Assembly (NCBI GenBank): GCA_036785325.1 | Contig: JAXIVH010000002.1 | Coordinates: forward strand, 6,427,090-6,491,089 | DNA length: 64,000 nucleotides | DNA from: Urophycis tenuis | Taxonomy: Eukaryota; Chordata; Actinopteri; Gadiformes; Phycidae | Direction: 5' to 3' | Shown: positions 59,370-64,000 of the stretch, in pieces | Position numbering within the stretch: position 1 is the stretch's first letter | How the letters are laid out: every line of letters begins with the position of its first letter | Program-made: the position numbers and the translations under genes | Notes under the pieces: generated by a model | Seen by the model: the letters and a program-made list of their open reading frames with translations, nothing else | Databases searched by the model: none | Told to the model about the DNA's origin: nothing

Positions 59370-59812
59370 AACCAATCCCACACACACCCACACACACACT
59401 GTAACTCCACACATATTCAGTTTGATAGTGGACTGTTTGGTGTGACAAAGATTGTGTTTGTGTTCATCGTATTGTCGTACGTTCAGGATCGATCTATGGT
59501 CCCTTTTAAGTTACTTTTTTATAACGTATTTACAGAATCGTTTTTATGGGAAGCATACATTTTCACTCCTCGTTCTGTAAAGTATTGGTTGTTTATTAGT
59601 AAGTAGACTGTTAATTACATATGTTATTTCATTTTAGCATTTTAAAATATGTATTTATTTACCGTTTTACTGTTATTTTATTATATAGTCTTAAGTTAAA
59701 ATGTGTTTTTAATCACTGTTGCTATTTATAAAATATAATATATTAAAATGTATTTATTTTTAATGTTATTGTTATTTTGAAGCATATTTACACCCACTTT
59801 CTTCTTGTCCTG

Positions 59813-59818
59813 AAATAA
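59813..59818 (+). terminator. rec8: rec8 poly(A) signal
   Basis: AATAAA lies 444 bases after the rec8 stop, with a second AATAAA 10 bases later. The 3'UTR between (59370 onward) is AT-rich with no other feature. Confidence 0.65.
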
Positions 59819-59839
59819 AACTAAATAAAAAGATATTTT

Positions 59840-60616
59840 ACGAACAGCTGTGATGAATATTTCCAGTCCCAAAACCTGTGTGAAGCGGTGCAGGTGTGTG
59901 TGTGAATACACACTGTTAACACTCTGGGAGTTGAAGAGGGTGAAACTCGATCCTACGTACCCTCACCCTCTCACCCACCGCCCCACAAACCCTGCACCAT
60001 GCCTCAGTCCCCCCCCCCCCCCCCCCCCCCCCCACCTTGTTCACCCTGCGGAGAGTCCCTCCACTCTTCTCCTTCAGGCGTCTCAAGACTAGGTGAAGGG
60101 GGGTGGGTGGGGGGCATGTGCCCATAAGTTATTCTTGGTCTCTGTCTCAGTACTCAGCCTTTCTCTCTACCTCCCTCCCTCCCTCCCTTCCCTCCCCCCC
60201 CCCCCCATTTACTGTGGATCTTCGGTGCCCTCACACTTTTGCGTTGTGTGTCTGTCTGTCGTTTTGCTTGCGTTTGCTTCTCGTCTTTGCCGCTTGACTT
60301 TGGAAGAGCTGTTCTTTTTTTTCTAAGCCTCTGGCCTCGTCATTTTGCTGGCTGTTTTGTCTCTGTTTTTGAAATCCCTTGATATCCCTTGATATTTCGG
60401 CTGACTTCACCTCAAGATACTTCCACTGGGCCACAAGTGTCCTTTTTTGCCAGTTTTCCTGCTTTGGGTTGTACTTGCTTTGTTTGTGACTCTCCTTCTG
60501 TCTCGCTCACTTCCTGTCTCTCCCACCGTTTCACCTGCTTTTCCTCTCTCCCTTTCTCACTCTCTGTCTCCTTCACTTGTCTCCTCTCTTCCTCCTCTCT
60601 CCATTATCGTTCTTTA

Positions 60617-60654
<38 letters not shown>

Positions 60655-61453
60655 TTCCTCGCTCTCTCTCCTTGCCTTTTTGTTTGACTCTGCGTTATGG
60701 GGAAGACAGAAATGCTTTCTCTGTACAAGGGCTTCCTGGACTGTATCTGCCTCTGCCTGTCTGTGAGTATTTCCATCTATTCACATGTGTCTGTGTGTTT
60801 CTGTGGGTCTATTTGTCCTCATCGGTGTAACATGACAGATCTTATCTTAGACGTGTCCTAGATTGAGTTTCTGCTTACTTTATAATATACTGAGTATGAT
60901 TACATCACTGATTTAATCCACATATGTGGTTTCCAACTTTCGGCAAAGTGTGTGGAAACTAAATCAGGTGATAAACTGACATGCATGGGTTGCTATGTGC
61001 ATGCTGGAAGAGAAGTGTGCGTTGTTTGCATGCATGTGCAGTCCGATGTCAGTTTGTGGGTTACACAGTCCCACTCTTTCTGCACATGCAGTACTTTACA
61101 TGTAAACATGGGTCTGTGTGCAGCATAACATACACACGTGCAGTGTGCTGTTTGGATGCCGTATCATCTGCCCCAAGCCTCGTCCGGCAGTAAGTGCATC
61201 CTCAGCACTGCTCGGGGCTTCTGATATTAATAACAGCCTCAGAATGCAGATGGAATCAGAGCCTCCAACAGCAGTCGGTTGACATTTCTTATTAACCCCC
61301 CCTTCACAAGAAGCCCCTGGGTGCTCCACTTAACCCCATTTAGTGAGTGTGCACACTCATAACCTCAAAAACAGGGTTAATAAAGGCCATAGTTGTGGGT
61401 GCAACTGTGCAATTGTGTGCGTGTGTGCAAGTACATTTACATTTGCATGTGTC

Positions 61454-61503
<50 letters not shown>

Positions 61504-61710
61504 CACATGTAACTGTGCACACGTGTTTGTTCGCATGCCCAGTGTTTAGGTGTATGGTCAGCAGGAGGTCAGTCCTACTGAGCGTCTGACCTTTGCCCCA
61601 TGGGTAGTGGACCCAGGGTTCAGGGGTCAATGGCTAGCAGACATTCTCAGCCTCTGTGTCATGATTTTTCTTCTCCCCTCCGTCTCCTCACTCCCCACCC
61701 CCGCTCCCAG
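59840..61710 (+). other. rec8-clk2 spacer and clk2 5' region
   Basis: No exon encoding an Arg-Ser domain was recognised on the + strand. The block holds a poly-C run (60010-60032), pyrimidine-rich sequence (60150-60205, 60480-60670) with a (CT)n tract (60620-60648), and a (TG)n tract (61455-61498). The only candidate exon is at 60697-60762. No CpG-rich promoter stands out. Confidence 0.5.
60697..60762 (+). CDS. Candidate alternative first coding exon of the clk2-like gene
   Basis: ATGGGGAAGACAGAAATGC opens a 22-codon frame (MGKTEMLSLYKGFLDCICLC, then LS) that ends exactly at a strong donor (GTGAGT at 60763) in phase 0. It is therefore compatible with the phase-0 start of the kinase exon at 61711. 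The peptide is hydrophobic and unlike the RS-rich CLK N-terminus. This is a prediction from signals only; a chance ORF is quite possible. Confidence 0.25.

Positions 61711-64000
<2,290 letters not shown>

Overview
The window is vertebrate nuclear DNA, almost certainly from a teleost fish. The genes have many short coding exons (20 to 433 nt) with GT-AG introns. The encoded proteins match vertebrate families closely. Introns and spacers are full of long dinucleotide and mononucleotide tracts, tRNA-derived SINEs, non-LTR retrotransposon tails and a MITE, in the style of fish genomes. I cannot name the species, nor decide between teleost a and b paralogues.

All recognised genes lie on the + strand, head to tail. 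They are celf3 (3' end only, 538-2570), cers2 (non-coding first exon to about 7794, coding 12156-20721), arnt (23195-32579), a small cortexin-domain gene resembling CTXND2 (35918-36082), setdb1 (37645-50821), rec8 (51542-59369) and a clk2-like kinase (61711 to beyond the window end). I rebuilt each gene by hand from splice sites, reading phase and recalled family sequence. The four complete multi-exon models close without a frameshift: CERS2 381 aa, ARNT 796 aa, SETDB1 1267 aa, REC8 615 aa. Human 1q21 also holds ARNT, CTXND2, SETDB1 and CERS2 close together, which supports the calls.

The genes are not an operon and do not form one pathway. CELF3 and CLK2 act in splicing, CERS2 makes very-long-chain ceramides, ARNT is the shared bHLH-PAS partner for hypoxia and xenobiotic responses, SETDB1 writes H3K9me3, and REC8 is the meiotic cohesin kleisin. 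The cortexin-like protein is a predicted single-pass membrane microprotein.

I found no previously undescribed multi-gene system. The points most worth a second look are: the 54-aa cortexin-like gene, too short for simple ORF scans; complementary CT/GA tracts on either side of the clk2 exon that encodes the catalytic loop; complementary CA/TG tracts at the two ends of setdb1 intron 4; an RFX-type X-box beside a TATA box in the 286-bp gap between setdb1 and rec8; a two-copy MITE family with perfect 36-bp inverted repeats; a retroposon with perfect 12-bp target duplications; a GC-AG intron, a readable 111-nt intron and twin 48-nt exons in arnt; a 20-nt microexon and a 15-Asp microsatellite tract in setdb1; separase-type motifs in rec8; and the apparent lack of RS-domain exons upstream of clk2.
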